This document shows, piece after piece, positions 1 through 5,535 of a stretch of 5,535 nt of DNA (the first letter of the stretch is position 1; the number at the start of each line of letters is the position of its first letter). The DNA is from Deltaproteobacteria bacterium (GTDB lineage Bacteria > Myxococcota_A > UBA9160 > JAFDET01), in NCBI GenBank assembly GCA_019310195.1, contig JAFDET010000219.1, positions 1 to 5,535 on the forward strand, read 5' to 3'. The position numbers and the translations under genes are program-made. A model generated the notes under the pieces. It ran no database searches and was not told the origin of the DNA. It worked only from the letters and a program-made list of their open reading frames with translations.

Positions 1-1269
1 CCCCCTACGCTTCCTCCCGACATCCGGACGCCCGTACCCGGTCCCGGCTCGGTCGCGCTCGCCGAACGCCTGACCCGCGTCGAGAGCCGCAACGTCACCT
101 GCACCGAACCCACGCCGCCCCTCTTCTGGGCCCGCGCCGCGGGCGCGAACGTCTGGGACGTGGACGACAACCGCTACGTCGATCTGGCCGCGGGCTTCGG
201 CGTGGCGGCGGCCGGGCACGCTCATCCCCGCGTGGTGGCCGCCGTGCGGGAGCAGGCGGAAACCCTGATGCACGCCATGGGTGACGTGCATCCTCCCGCG
301 GTGAAGGTGGAGCTGCTGGAGGTCCTGGCCGGACTCTTCCCGGGCGGCGCTCCCTCCCGCGCGGTGCTGGGATCGTCGGGCTCGGACGCCGTGGAGACGG
401 CGCTCAAGACGGCGCAGCTCGCCAGCGGCCGCGCCGGCGTGGTGGCGTTCGAGGGCGCCTACCACGGCCTGACCTACGGAGCCCTGGACGCAACCTGGCG
501 CCCCCACTTCCGCGACCCGTTCGCAGCGCGCCTGGCGGGCACCACGAACTTCGCGCGCTTCGGAGACGTGGACGACGTGAAGCGCGCCGCGCGCGCGTGC
601 CCGCAGCCGGTGGGCGCGGTGCTGGTGGAGCCGGTGCAGGGGCGCGGCGGCGAGCGGATTCCAACGCCGGGCTTCCTCTCGGCCCTGCGCGAGCGCTGCG
701 ACCGCGAAGGCTGGCTGCTGATCTGCGACGAGGTCTACACGGGCTTCGGTCGCACGGGCCGCTGGTTCGCCTGCGAGCACGAAGACGTGGTTCCGGATCT
801 CCTGTGCGTGGGCAAGGGGCTGACGTCGGGCATGCCGCTCTCGGCCTGCATGGGACGCGCGGAGATCATGGACGCCTGGCCTCCCTCGGGCGGCGAGGCC
901 CTGCACACGTGGACCTTCCTGGGCCACCCGCCCGGCTGTGCCGCAGCCCTCGCATCCATCGCCGTGCTCCGCGAGGAGAAGCTCGTGGAGCATGCCGAGG
1001 AGCTCGGCGGAGTCGCCCTCGCGCACCTGCGCGAGCGACTGGGCGGGCGCGCCGGCGTGACCGATGTGCGCGGGCTCGGCCTTCTCCTGGGCGTCGAGCT
1101 GCACGAGCCCTCCGACACCGCCGCCGCCTGCGCCGAGGCGCTGCGCCGCGGCGTCATCGTCATCCCGTCGGGCGACGCCGGCCAGGTGATCTCGCTGACG
1201 CCGCCCCTCGGCATCGAACGCGACGCACTGCTGGCCGCGCTGGACGTCGTGGCGGAGTGCATCCCGTGA
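1..1269 (+). CDS. Class III PLP-dependent aminotransferase (5' partial)
   Basis: This enzyme transfers an amino group using pyridoxal phosphate and belongs to the fold-type I, class III group (acetylornithine, 4-aminobutyrate and omega-amine aminotransferases). The frame is open from base 1, so the 5' end is outside the window. The first 53 codons already look like the family N-terminus (WDVDDNRYVDLAAGFG spans the GTG at 160), so 160 is not the true start. Visible motifs are the cofactor-phosphate loop GSSGSDAVETALK (nt 370-408), the EGAYHG segment, CDEVYTGFGRTG with its cofactor-binding Asp (nt 727-729), and GKGLTSGMP with the Schiff-base Lys (nt 814-816). The 422 visible residues are close to full family length, so probably only a few residues are missing. 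Its stop overlaps the next start as GTGA. Linked to LuxE- and LuxC-type enzymes, it may aminate the aldehyde they make. The substrate cannot be read from the sequence; an ordinary amino-acid or diamine substrate remains possible. Confidence 0.93.
   Translation, partial: PPTLPPDIRTPVPGPGSVALAERLTRVESRNVTCTEPTPPLFWARAAGANVWDVDDNRYVDLAAGFGVAAAGHAHPRVVAAVREQAETLMHAMGDVHPPAVKVELLEVLAGLFPGGAPSRAVLGSSGSDAVETALKTAQLASGRAGVVAFEGAYHGLTYGALDATWRPHFRDPFAARLAGTTNFARFGDVDDVKRAARACPQPVGAVLVEPVQGRGGERIPTPGFLSALRERCDREGWLLICDEVYTGFGRTGRWFACEHEDVVPDLLCVGKGLTSGMPLSACMGRAEIMDAWPPSGGEALHTWTFLGHPPGCAAALASIAVLREEKLVEHAEELGGVALAHLRERLGGRAGVTDVRGLGLLLGVELHEPSDTAAACAEALRRGVIVIPSGDAGQVISLTPPLGIERDALLAALDVVAECIP
1254..1257 (+). 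promoter_or_regulatory. Ribosome binding site for the LuxE-family gene
   Basis: GGAG lies 8 bases before the GTG at 1266, inside the end of the aminotransferase gene. It supports the GTG start with its 4-base overlap over the first in-frame ATG at 1317, which would remove 17 residues from the N-terminus. Confidence 0.6.
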
Positions 1270-2351
1270 GCGCAGACCCGGAGCGCGCGGACCTGGACGC
1301 GCGCGTCCTGGCGTGGATGCGCGAGCCCGGCTTCGAGCCCGACGAGGAACGCTTCGACAGCCTGGCCCGCGCGCTCTTCACCCACCAGTTCGAGCGCTGC
1401 GAGCCCTTCCGGCGCCTCTGCCGGAGCCGGGGGCGCACGCCGGAGCGCGTGACCTCCTGGCGCGAGATCCCCGCCGTCCCCACCGGCGCGTTCAAGGAGA
1501 TGCCGCTGCGCGCGTTCGCATCGGACCGCACGCTGCACACGTTCCGAACCAGCGGAACGGCCACCGCCGCGCGCGGGGAGCTGCACCTGGACACCCTGGA
1601 GCTCTACGAAGCGTCGCTCCTGCCGACCTTCCGGCGCATGCTGCTCCCGGAGCTGGGCAACCGCGAGCGAATCCCGTTCGTGGTGCTGGCGCCCTCGCGA
1701 ACCGAAGCGGCGGACTCCTCGCTCTCCTGGATGTTCGACGTGGTGGTCCGGGAGCTGGGGGCGCCGGAGAGCGTGGTCGGCCTGGATCTCGAACGCGCCC
1801 TCACCACGCTGGCATCGGCCTCGGAACCCGTCTGCCTGTGCGGAACCGCCTTCGCCCTGGTGCACCTGCTGGACGCCCTCGCCGCACAGGACCGCAGGCT
1901 CGCGCTGCCCGAAGGCAGCCGCATCATGGAGACCGGCGGCTTCAAGGGTCGCAGCCGCGAAGTCCCGCAGGCGGAGCTGCACGTTGCGCTCGGCGGCGCA
2001 TTGGGCGTACCCGCGTCGCGCATCGTCAACCAGTACGGCATGACCGAGCTGGGCAGCCAGTTCTACGACTCCTCGCTGGCCCGACCGGAGGAGCCGCGCC
2101 GCAAGCTGGGACCACCCTGGGCGCGGGCGCGCGTGCTCGACCCCGTCGACGACCGCGAGGTGAACGACGGCGAGGCGGGCGTCCTGGTGGTGACGGACCT
2201 GGCCAACACCGGCAGCGTGATCGCGGTGCGCACGGCCGACCGCGGCCGCCGCCTGGGTGACGGCTTCGACGTGTTGGGCCGAGAGCCCGGAGCCGAGGCG
2301 CGCGGCTGCTCCATCGCCGCCGACGAGATGCTGGAGGGGACGCGGGGATGA
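1266..2351 (+). CDS. LuxE-family acyl-protein synthetase (LuxE/PaaK-like)
   Basis: The predicted protein has 361 residues. LuxE-type enzymes activate a carboxylic acid with ATP, move the acyl group to their own cysteine, and pass it to the LuxC reductase. Motifs in order: the adenylate-forming loop RTSGTATAARGE (94-104), a METGGFKGRS segment (221-230), NQYGMTELGSQFY (255-267, the Y-G-x-T-E signature of the superfamily), DLANTGS (311-317), and a C-terminal RGCSIAADE whose Cys348 (nt 2307-2309) sits where Vibrio LuxE carries its acylated cysteine. The length is close to the roughly 370-380 residues of Vibrio LuxE. The GTG start overlaps the aminotransferase stop by 4 bases and the stop overlaps the luxC-like start as ATGA, so the three are probably translationally coupled. 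The acid used is unknown. PaaK-type CoA ligases are the nearest alternative, but the C-terminal cysteine and the adjacent LuxC favour LuxE. Confidence 0.9.
   Translation: MSADPERADLDARVLAWMREPGFEPDEERFDSLARALFTHQFERCEPFRRLCRSRGRTPERVTSWREIPAVPTGAFKEMPLRAFASDRTLHTFRTSGTATAARGELHLDTLELYEASLLPTFRRMLLPELGNRERIPFVVLAPSRTEAADSSLSWMFDVVVRELGAPESVVGLDLERALTTLASASEPVCLCGTAFALVHLLDALAAQDRRLALPEGSRIMETGGFKGRSREVPQAELHVALGGALGVPASRIVNQYGMTELGSQFYDSSLARPEEPRRKLGPPWARARVLDPVDDREVNDGEAGVLVVTDLANTGSVIAVRTADRGRRLGDGFDVLGREPGAEARGCSIAADEMLEGTRG
2333..2339 (+). promoter_or_regulatory. Strong ribosome binding site for the LuxC-family gene
   Basis: GGAGGGG lies 8 bases before the ATG at 2348, inside the last codons of the upstream gene. 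It is the best Shine-Dalgarno match in the window and fixes the start in the ATGA overlap. Confidence 0.7.
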
Positions 2352-3571
2352 CCGCCCGCGACGTGAGCGAGGCGCTGGCCCGGGCGCGCACAGCGGGAGA
2401 GGCGCTGCGCGCGCGCCCCGCAGAGCAGGTGCTGGACCTCCTGGCCGCGGCCGTGGACCGGCTGGCCGACCCGAGCTCGGCGATCCGCACGGCGTTTGCG
2501 GACGAGCTTCCCGAGGCTACGGGCTTTTCGCCGGAGACCGTGCGAGAGGGCCTGACCCGGGCGCTCGGGGCCTGGAACGGCGACGCCTTGCGCGACCTGG
2601 TCGAGCGCGAGCTGGGCCGGGATGCATTTCGGGGCCGGGGGCCGCGTGCGGTCGGCGGCTTCGCCACCACCGCGACCATCCTGGCCGGCGCACTGCCCAT
2701 GCCCACGCTGCTGGACCTGCTGGCGCCGTTGGTGCTGCGCTCGCCGGTGGTGGCCAAGCCCTCGCAACACGATCCGATCACGGCGGGGCGTTTCCGACGC
2801 GACCTGGCGGACGCGGACCCGGAGCTGGGAGCCGCCGTCGAGATCGTCGCGTTCCCGAGCGACGACGCCGACTGCGTAGCGGCCCTGCTGGAGGCCGACT
2901 GCGTGCTGGTCACCGGAAGCGACGCAACCGTAACCGCGGTGACGGCGCGCGTAGCGCCGCCCCGACGCGTGGTGACGCACGGCCACAAGCTCTCGATCGC
3001 CGCCGTCGGCCTGCAGGCGGAGCCCGACGTAGCCGAGCGCATCGCGCGCGACGTGGCGCTCTGGGACCAGCTTGGCTGCCTGTCCCCGATAGCGGTCTAC
3101 GCCGTGGGCGGCGCCGAACTCGCCGAGGCGCTGGCGGATGCGCTGGCCGAGGCCGAGGCGCACTGCCCGCGGGGTCGCGTTCCACCCGAGGCTGCCAACG
3201 CGGCGGTGAGTGAAGCGGACCAGGCGCGCATGCGCGGCGCTCGGGTATGGGCGGACACAGCCGGCCGCTTCACGGTGGTGCGGGAGGCCGACACGCACTG
3301 GCGTCCCGCCCCGTTGCACCGCTTCGTGCGCGTACACCCGGTTCCCGACATCGCCTCGCTGATCGACGCCCTGCGGCCGCTGGGTCCGTTCCTGGCCGGC
3401 GCGGCGTTGGAGGGCTTCGGACCGGCAACTCGGGAGCTGTCGCTCGCCTGTGCCGGGCTCGGCGCATCACGCATCTGCGCGCCCGGGCGCATGCAGGAAC
3501 CGCCCCTAAGCTGGTGCCGCGGCAACCGCGGTGTACTCACCCCTCTGGCGCGCTTTACCGATCTGGATTGA
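2348..3571 (+). CDS. LuxC-family acyl-CoA / acyl-protein reductase
   Basis: The predicted protein has 407 residues. LuxC reductases use NADPH to convert an activated acyl group, taken from LuxE or from CoA, to an aldehyde through a cysteine thioester, and are distantly related to aldehyde dehydrogenases. Visible features are GGFATTATILAGALPMPT (103-120), the dehydrogenase-like VVAKPSQHDP (134-143), a Rossmann-like VLVTGSDATV (186-195), HGHKLSIAAV (211-220), and WDQLGCLSP (239-247), where Cys244 is the predicted acyl-accepting nucleophile. The C-terminal GRMQEPPLSWCRGNRG (380-395) is also characteristic of LuxC. The protein is shorter than Vibrio LuxC (about 480 residues), but no core motif is missing. 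An Ala/Glu-rich helix lies near 256-271. The ATG overlaps the LuxE-family stop by 4 bases. No luciferase genes are seen, so the aldehyde probably serves a biosynthetic purpose; the adjacent aminotransferase makes amine formation the simplest proposal. Confidence 0.92.
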   Translation: MTARDVSEALARARTAGEALRARPAEQVLDLLAAAVDRLADPSSAIRTAFADELPEATGFSPETVREGLTRALGAWNGDALRDLVERELGRDAFRGRGPRAVGGFATTATILAGALPMPTLLDLLAPLVLRSPVVAKPSQHDPITAGRFRRDLADADPELGAAVEIVAFPSDDADCVAALLEADCVLVTGSDATVTAVTARVAPPRRVVTHGHKLSIAAVGLQAEPDVAERIARDVALWDQLGCLSPIAVYAVGGAELAEALADALAEAEAHCPRGRVPPEAANAAVSEADQARMRGARVWADTAGRFTVVREADTHWRPAPLHRFVRVHPVPDIASLIDALRPLGPFLAGAALEGFGPATRELSLACAGLGASRICAPGRMQEPPLSWCRGNRGVLTPLARFTDLD

Positions 3572-3650
3572 CGCAGCGCGCTACAACTGGGGCGTTTTTT
3601 CGCAGGACTTTCACATGGGATGGGGCAGGAGTGGGCCATACTGGGTCCCC
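3572..3650 (+). other. 79-base gap between the LuxC-family and radical SAM genes
   Basis: This is the only real gap in the gene block. It holds a run of six T (3595-3600) without a convincing GC stem before it, so I do not call a terminator. A TACAAC at 3582-3587 resembles a -10 box but has no well-placed -35. AGGA at 3604-3607 is 7 bases before an in-frame ATG at 3615. AGGAG at 3627-3631 is 19 bases before the preferred ATG at 3651, which is too far to serve it. CATGGG (3614-3619) can pair with CCCATG (3648-3653) across the preferred start codon. Whether transcription continues from the upstream genes cannot be decided here. Confidence 0.5.
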
Positions 3651-5192
3651 ATGCGGATCCTCCTGGTCACCCCCCGCAATCCCGAGAGCTTCTGGACCTA
3701 CGACTCGATCCTTCCCGTGATCGGGAAGCAGTGCGTCTTCCCCAATCTCTCCATGCCCACGGTGGCGGGGATGACGCCCGGCGAGCACGAGATCGTGCTG
3801 GTGGACGAGAACGTCGAGGAGATCGACTTCGACGCCGAAGCCGACATCGTGGGCGTGACCGGGTACATCGTGCACCAGGAGCGCATGCTCCACATCATCC
3901 AGGAGTTCCGCTCCCGGGGGCGCTTCGTCGTGGTCGGAGGCCCCTACGCCTCGCTGTGCCCCGAGGAGCTTCGCGGCCGCTGCGACGTGCTCTTCGTGGA
4001 CGAGGCCGAGGAGACCTGGCCCGTCTTCCTGCGCGACTTCGAAGCCGGCTCCTGGAAGCCCGAGTACCGGCCCGACGAGAAGCCCGACATGAGCATCTCG
4101 CCCATGCCGCGCTTCGATCTGCTCAAGCTGGATCGCTACCACGCCGCCACCATCCAGTTCGCGCGCGGCTGCCCGTACCGCTGCGAGTTCTGCGACATCA
4201 TCGTGGTCTACGGACGCCGCCCACGGGTCAAGGACGTGGACCAGGTGATGCGCGAGGTGGCCGAGGTCCACCGCCTGGGCGGACGCCAGGTCTTCCTGGT
4301 GGACGACAACTTCATCGGCAACCGGAACGTCGCAAAGAAGTTGCTGCGCGAGATGGCCGCGTGGAACCGCGATCACGACTACCCCATCAGCTTCCAGACC
4401 GAGGTCTCGCTCAACGTCGCCCAGGACGAAGAGCTGCTGCAGCTCCTGCACGACGCCAACTTCACCACCCTCTTCATCGGCATCGAGAGCCCGAGGCCCG
4501 AATCCCTGAAGGAGAGCCGCAAAGAGCAGAACATGCGCGGCGACATGCTCGGCGCCGTGCGCAAGGTCCAGTCCTACGGACTCCAGGTGCAGGCGGGCAT
4601 GATCGTGGGCTTCGACCACGACGACGTGGCCATCTTCGAGGAGCAGCTTCGCTTCATCCAGGAAGCGCGCATCCCCGTCTCCATGACCGGCATGCTGCAG
4701 GCCATGCCCAAGACGCCGCTTCACGAACGGGTGGAGCAGGAGGGCCGCCTGCTGGCGGAGAGCACCGGCGACCAGTTTGTGTTCTCGAACATCGTGCCCA
4801 AGGGCATGAGCCGCCTGGACCTGTACCGCGGCTACCGCTGGCTGATCCGCGAGCTCTACGACTTCGACAACTACCGCAAACGCACCCTGGAGTTCCTGAT
4901 GCACCGGGGCTCCCAGGCCAACCGCGGCCACATCACGGCCAAGGACCTGGTGCTGCTGTGGCGGGTTCTGCGACAGACCGTCTTCCGCGCCGGTCCGGCC
5001 CGGGCGCGCTTCACGCTGCGCCTGATGCTGGAAACGCTGCTTCGGCGGCCCCAGGCCTTCAAGGAGGCCTGCTCCTTCGCCGTGACCCACAAGGCCATGT
5101 CGGAGTACATGGAACGCCTGGAGCGCAAGCTGGACGCCGCCATCGAGAAGCTCGAAGCCGACGGACCAAGAAAAGGGGACGGTAGGAACTGA
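3651..5192 (+). CDS. B12-binding-domain radical SAM protein, DUF4070 / HpnP-like
   Basis: The predicted protein has 513 residues. Residues 1-140 form a Rossmann-type cobalamin-binding domain (MRILLVTP at the start, VVVGGPYAS at 93-101) without the DxHxxG cobalt-ligand motif. The radical SAM domain follows, with the 4Fe-4S/SAM motif CPYRCEFC (Cys174, Cys178, Cys181) leading into DIIVVYGRRPR. FLVDDNFIGN (215-224), FIGIES (275-280), MIVGFDHDD (317-325) and LQAMPKTPLHERVEQEGRL (349-367) are typical of the DUF4070 group, which includes the hopanoid C-2 methylase HpnP. A charged C-terminal helix spans about 475-503. Relatives often methylate unactivated carbons; the substrate here is unknown. The ATG at 3651 is chosen because the family begins M-(R/K)-ILLV. 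An in-frame ATG at 3615 has a better Shine-Dalgarno and would add 12 residues. The last nine codons and the stop come from the inverted repeat, so the native tail was probably altered. Confidence 0.9.
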   Translation: MRILLVTPRNPESFWTYDSILPVIGKQCVFPNLSMPTVAGMTPGEHEIVLVDENVEEIDFDAEADIVGVTGYIVHQERMLHIIQEFRSRGRFVVVGGPYASLCPEELRGRCDVLFVDEAEETWPVFLRDFEAGSWKPEYRPDEKPDMSISPMPRFDLLKLDRYHAATIQFARGCPYRCEFCDIIVVYGRRPRVKDVDQVMREVAEVHRLGGRQVFLVDDNFIGNRNVAKKLLREMAAWNRDHDYPISFQTEVSLNVAQDEELLQLLHDANFTTLFIGIESPRPESLKESRKEQNMRGDMLGAVRKVQSYGLQVQAGMIVGFDHDDVAIFEEQLRFIQEARIPVSMTGMLQAMPKTPLHERVEQEGRLLAESTGDQFVFSNIVPKGMSRLDLYRGYRWLIRELYDFDNYRKRTLEFLMHRGSQANRGHITAKDLVLLWRVLRQTVFRAGPARARFTLRLMLETLLRRPQAFKEACSFAVTHKAMSEYMERLERKLDAAIEKLEADGPRKGDGRN

Positions 5193-5273
5193 GGGGACAG
5201 TCCCGTAGGTTCCGGCCAGTGGCCGGAACCTACGGGACTGTCCCCTCAGTTCCTACCGTCCCTTTCTTGGTCC
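5163..5273. repeat. Near-perfect 111-base inverted repeat, REP/BIME-like
   Basis: The arms 5163-5218 and 5220-5273 pair around a single central base at 5219. Bases 5176-5218 match 5220-5262 as 43 consecutive Watson-Crick pairs. Beyond one-base bulges at 5175 and 5171 a further 11 pairs bring the total to about 54. Each arm is itself a palindrome: GGAAC ... GGGAC-A-GTCCC ... GTTCC (5185-5213 on the left). From memory, GGGGACAGTCCC-type palindromes recur in deltaproteobacterial and related genomes, often near Y1 (REP-associated) transposases, but no transposase is in this window. The element overlaps the ends of both flanking genes. A folded RNA copy would make a very long hairpin between convergent genes, but no T-tract follows it on either strand, so a classical intrinsic terminator is not supported. 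Confidence 0.93.
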
Positions 5274-5446
5274 AGGTCCAGCTCGAAGCGGGCCTCGCGG
5301 CTGCGGCCGTTGCGGTGCTCGGTGATGAGCCGGACCTGCCACTTGGCGGAGCCCGCGAACTCCGCCGCCGGGATGTCACCCAGTACGCCGCCGCGTACGG
5401 GCTTGCCGATCTCGGCCGGCGGCGGGCTGCGCCTGGCCTTCGACAT
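5246..5446 (-). CDS. Small basic hypothetical protein (66 aa)
   Basis: I do not recognise this family. The frame begins with ATG at 5446-5444, preceded by AGAGG (plus-strand 5453-5457) with a 6-base spacer. It is rich in Arg and Lys at the N-terminus (MSKARRSPPP), has a central part around KWQVRLITEHRNGRSREARF, and shows no signal peptide or membrane segment. Codon third positions are mostly G or C, as expected for a real gene here. The last residues (about QERDGRN) and the stop TGA are encoded by the right arm of the inverted repeat, so the original protein may have been longer or ended differently. It converges on the radical SAM gene. The 100-codon frame on the opposite strand over the same region looks like its shadow. 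A short nucleic-acid-binding or regulatory protein would fit the charge, but that is a guess. Confidence 0.55.
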   Translation of the reverse strand: MSKARRSPPPAEIGKPVRGGVLGDIPAAEFAGSAKWQVRLITEHRNGRSREARFELDLDQERDGRN

Positions 5447-5452
5447 CCCAGG

Positions 5453-5457
5453 CCTCT
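5453..5457 (-). promoter_or_regulatory. Ribosome binding site for the small minus-strand gene
   Basis: On the minus strand the bases read AGAGG, 6 bases before the ATG at 5446. The spacing is good and supports this start. Confidence 0.45.
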
Positions 5458-5488
5458 AGGCGAGCCGACGCGACTTCAACTCATTGAA

Positions 5489-5517
5489 CTTATTGGTGTT
5501 TTCTTAATTCGCACCAA
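5489..5517 (-). promoter_or_regulatory. Possible promoter of the small minus-strand gene
   Basis: On the minus strand TTGGTG (plus 5512-5517) and AATAAG (plus 5489-5494) are 17 bases apart, in a block of about 35% G+C. They match the sigma-70 consensus at 3 of 6 and 4 of 6 positions, which is weak. The position, roughly 40 bases before the ATG, and the abrupt A+T richness make it plausible. TTGGTG (5493-5498) and CACCAA (5512-5517) on the plus strand form a 6-base dyad with a 13-base spacer, which could be an operator. Confidence 0.25.
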
Positions 5518-5535
5518 ATAGGTCCTCTATTTACA

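Noticed and set aside
597..1265. N-terminal extension of the LuxE-family frame inside the aminotransferase gene
   Set aside because: The extension is Arg/Ala/Gly-rich shadow translation of the aminotransferase. The conserved LuxE sequence begins after the GTG at 1266, which has a ribosome binding site.
735..1982. Long minus-strand open frame of 415 codons, and similar ones at 2063-3337 and 3555-5090
   Set aside because: They lie antisense to genes with clear conserved motifs and have compositions typical of shadow frames in high-G+C DNA, with no recognisable domain.
1266..3571. A bioluminescence (lux) operon
   Set aside because: Only LuxE- and LuxC-family genes are present. There is no luciferase (luxA, luxB) or LuxD thioesterase in the window, and these families occur in many non-luminous bacteria.
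3568..3587. Promoter with TTGACG and TACAAC before the radical SAM gene
   Set aside because: The two boxes are only 8 bases apart, far short of the 16-18 needed, and no other -35 fits the TACAAC.
3581..3600. Intrinsic terminator after the LuxC-family gene
   Set aside because: There is a run of six T, but I could not find a stable GC-rich stem directly before it.
1..5192. Hopanoid side-chain genes (an HpnO-type aminotransferase with HpnP methylase)
   Set aside because: The aminotransferase and radical SAM families would fit, but LuxE and LuxC have no known part in that pathway and no other hpn gene is visible. Family likeness alone does not support it.
5163..5273. Bidirectional intrinsic terminator or CRISPR repeat
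   Set aside because: No T-tract follows the hairpin on either strand, the stem is far longer than a terminator, and there is one inverted pair rather than spaced direct repeats.
5219..5521. Plus-strand open frame of 100 codons after the radical SAM gene
   Set aside because: It starts inside the repeat loop, is antisense to the better-supported small minus-strand gene, and shows no recognisable motif.

Overview
The window is a high-G+C (roughly 70%) bacterial segment with tightly packed genes whose third codon positions are almost all G or C. The style, and the GGGGACAG-type palindromic repeat near the right end, suggest a Myxococcota or other former deltaproteobacterial genome. That is an inference from composition and repeat type, not from a marker gene.

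Layout. Positions 1-3571 hold three plus-strand genes joined by 4-base start/stop overlaps: a class III PLP aminotransferase (5' end cut by the window edge), a LuxE-family acyl-protein synthetase and a LuxC-family acyl-CoA reductase. After a 79-base gap comes a B12-binding-domain radical SAM protein of the DUF4070 / HpnP-like type (3651-5192). Its last 30 bases, including the stop codon, lie in a 111-base almost perfect inverted repeat (5163-5273). A small convergent minus-strand reading frame (5446-5246) ends in the other arm at the mirror-image stop codon. The right edge (5471-5535) drops abruptly to about 35% G+C and may carry that small gene's promoter.

How the genes may work together. 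LuxE-type enzymes activate a carboxylic acid with ATP and hold it as a cysteine thioester. LuxC-type enzymes reduce the acyl group to an aldehyde with NADPH. A class III aminotransferase can convert an aldehyde to a primary amine. The coupled trio therefore reads as a carboxylate-to-aldehyde-to-amine module, with no luciferase in view. The radical SAM protein could methylate or otherwise alter the product or its precursor. The key residues of all four enzymes are present. The substrate, the product and the link to the radical SAM step are inferred.
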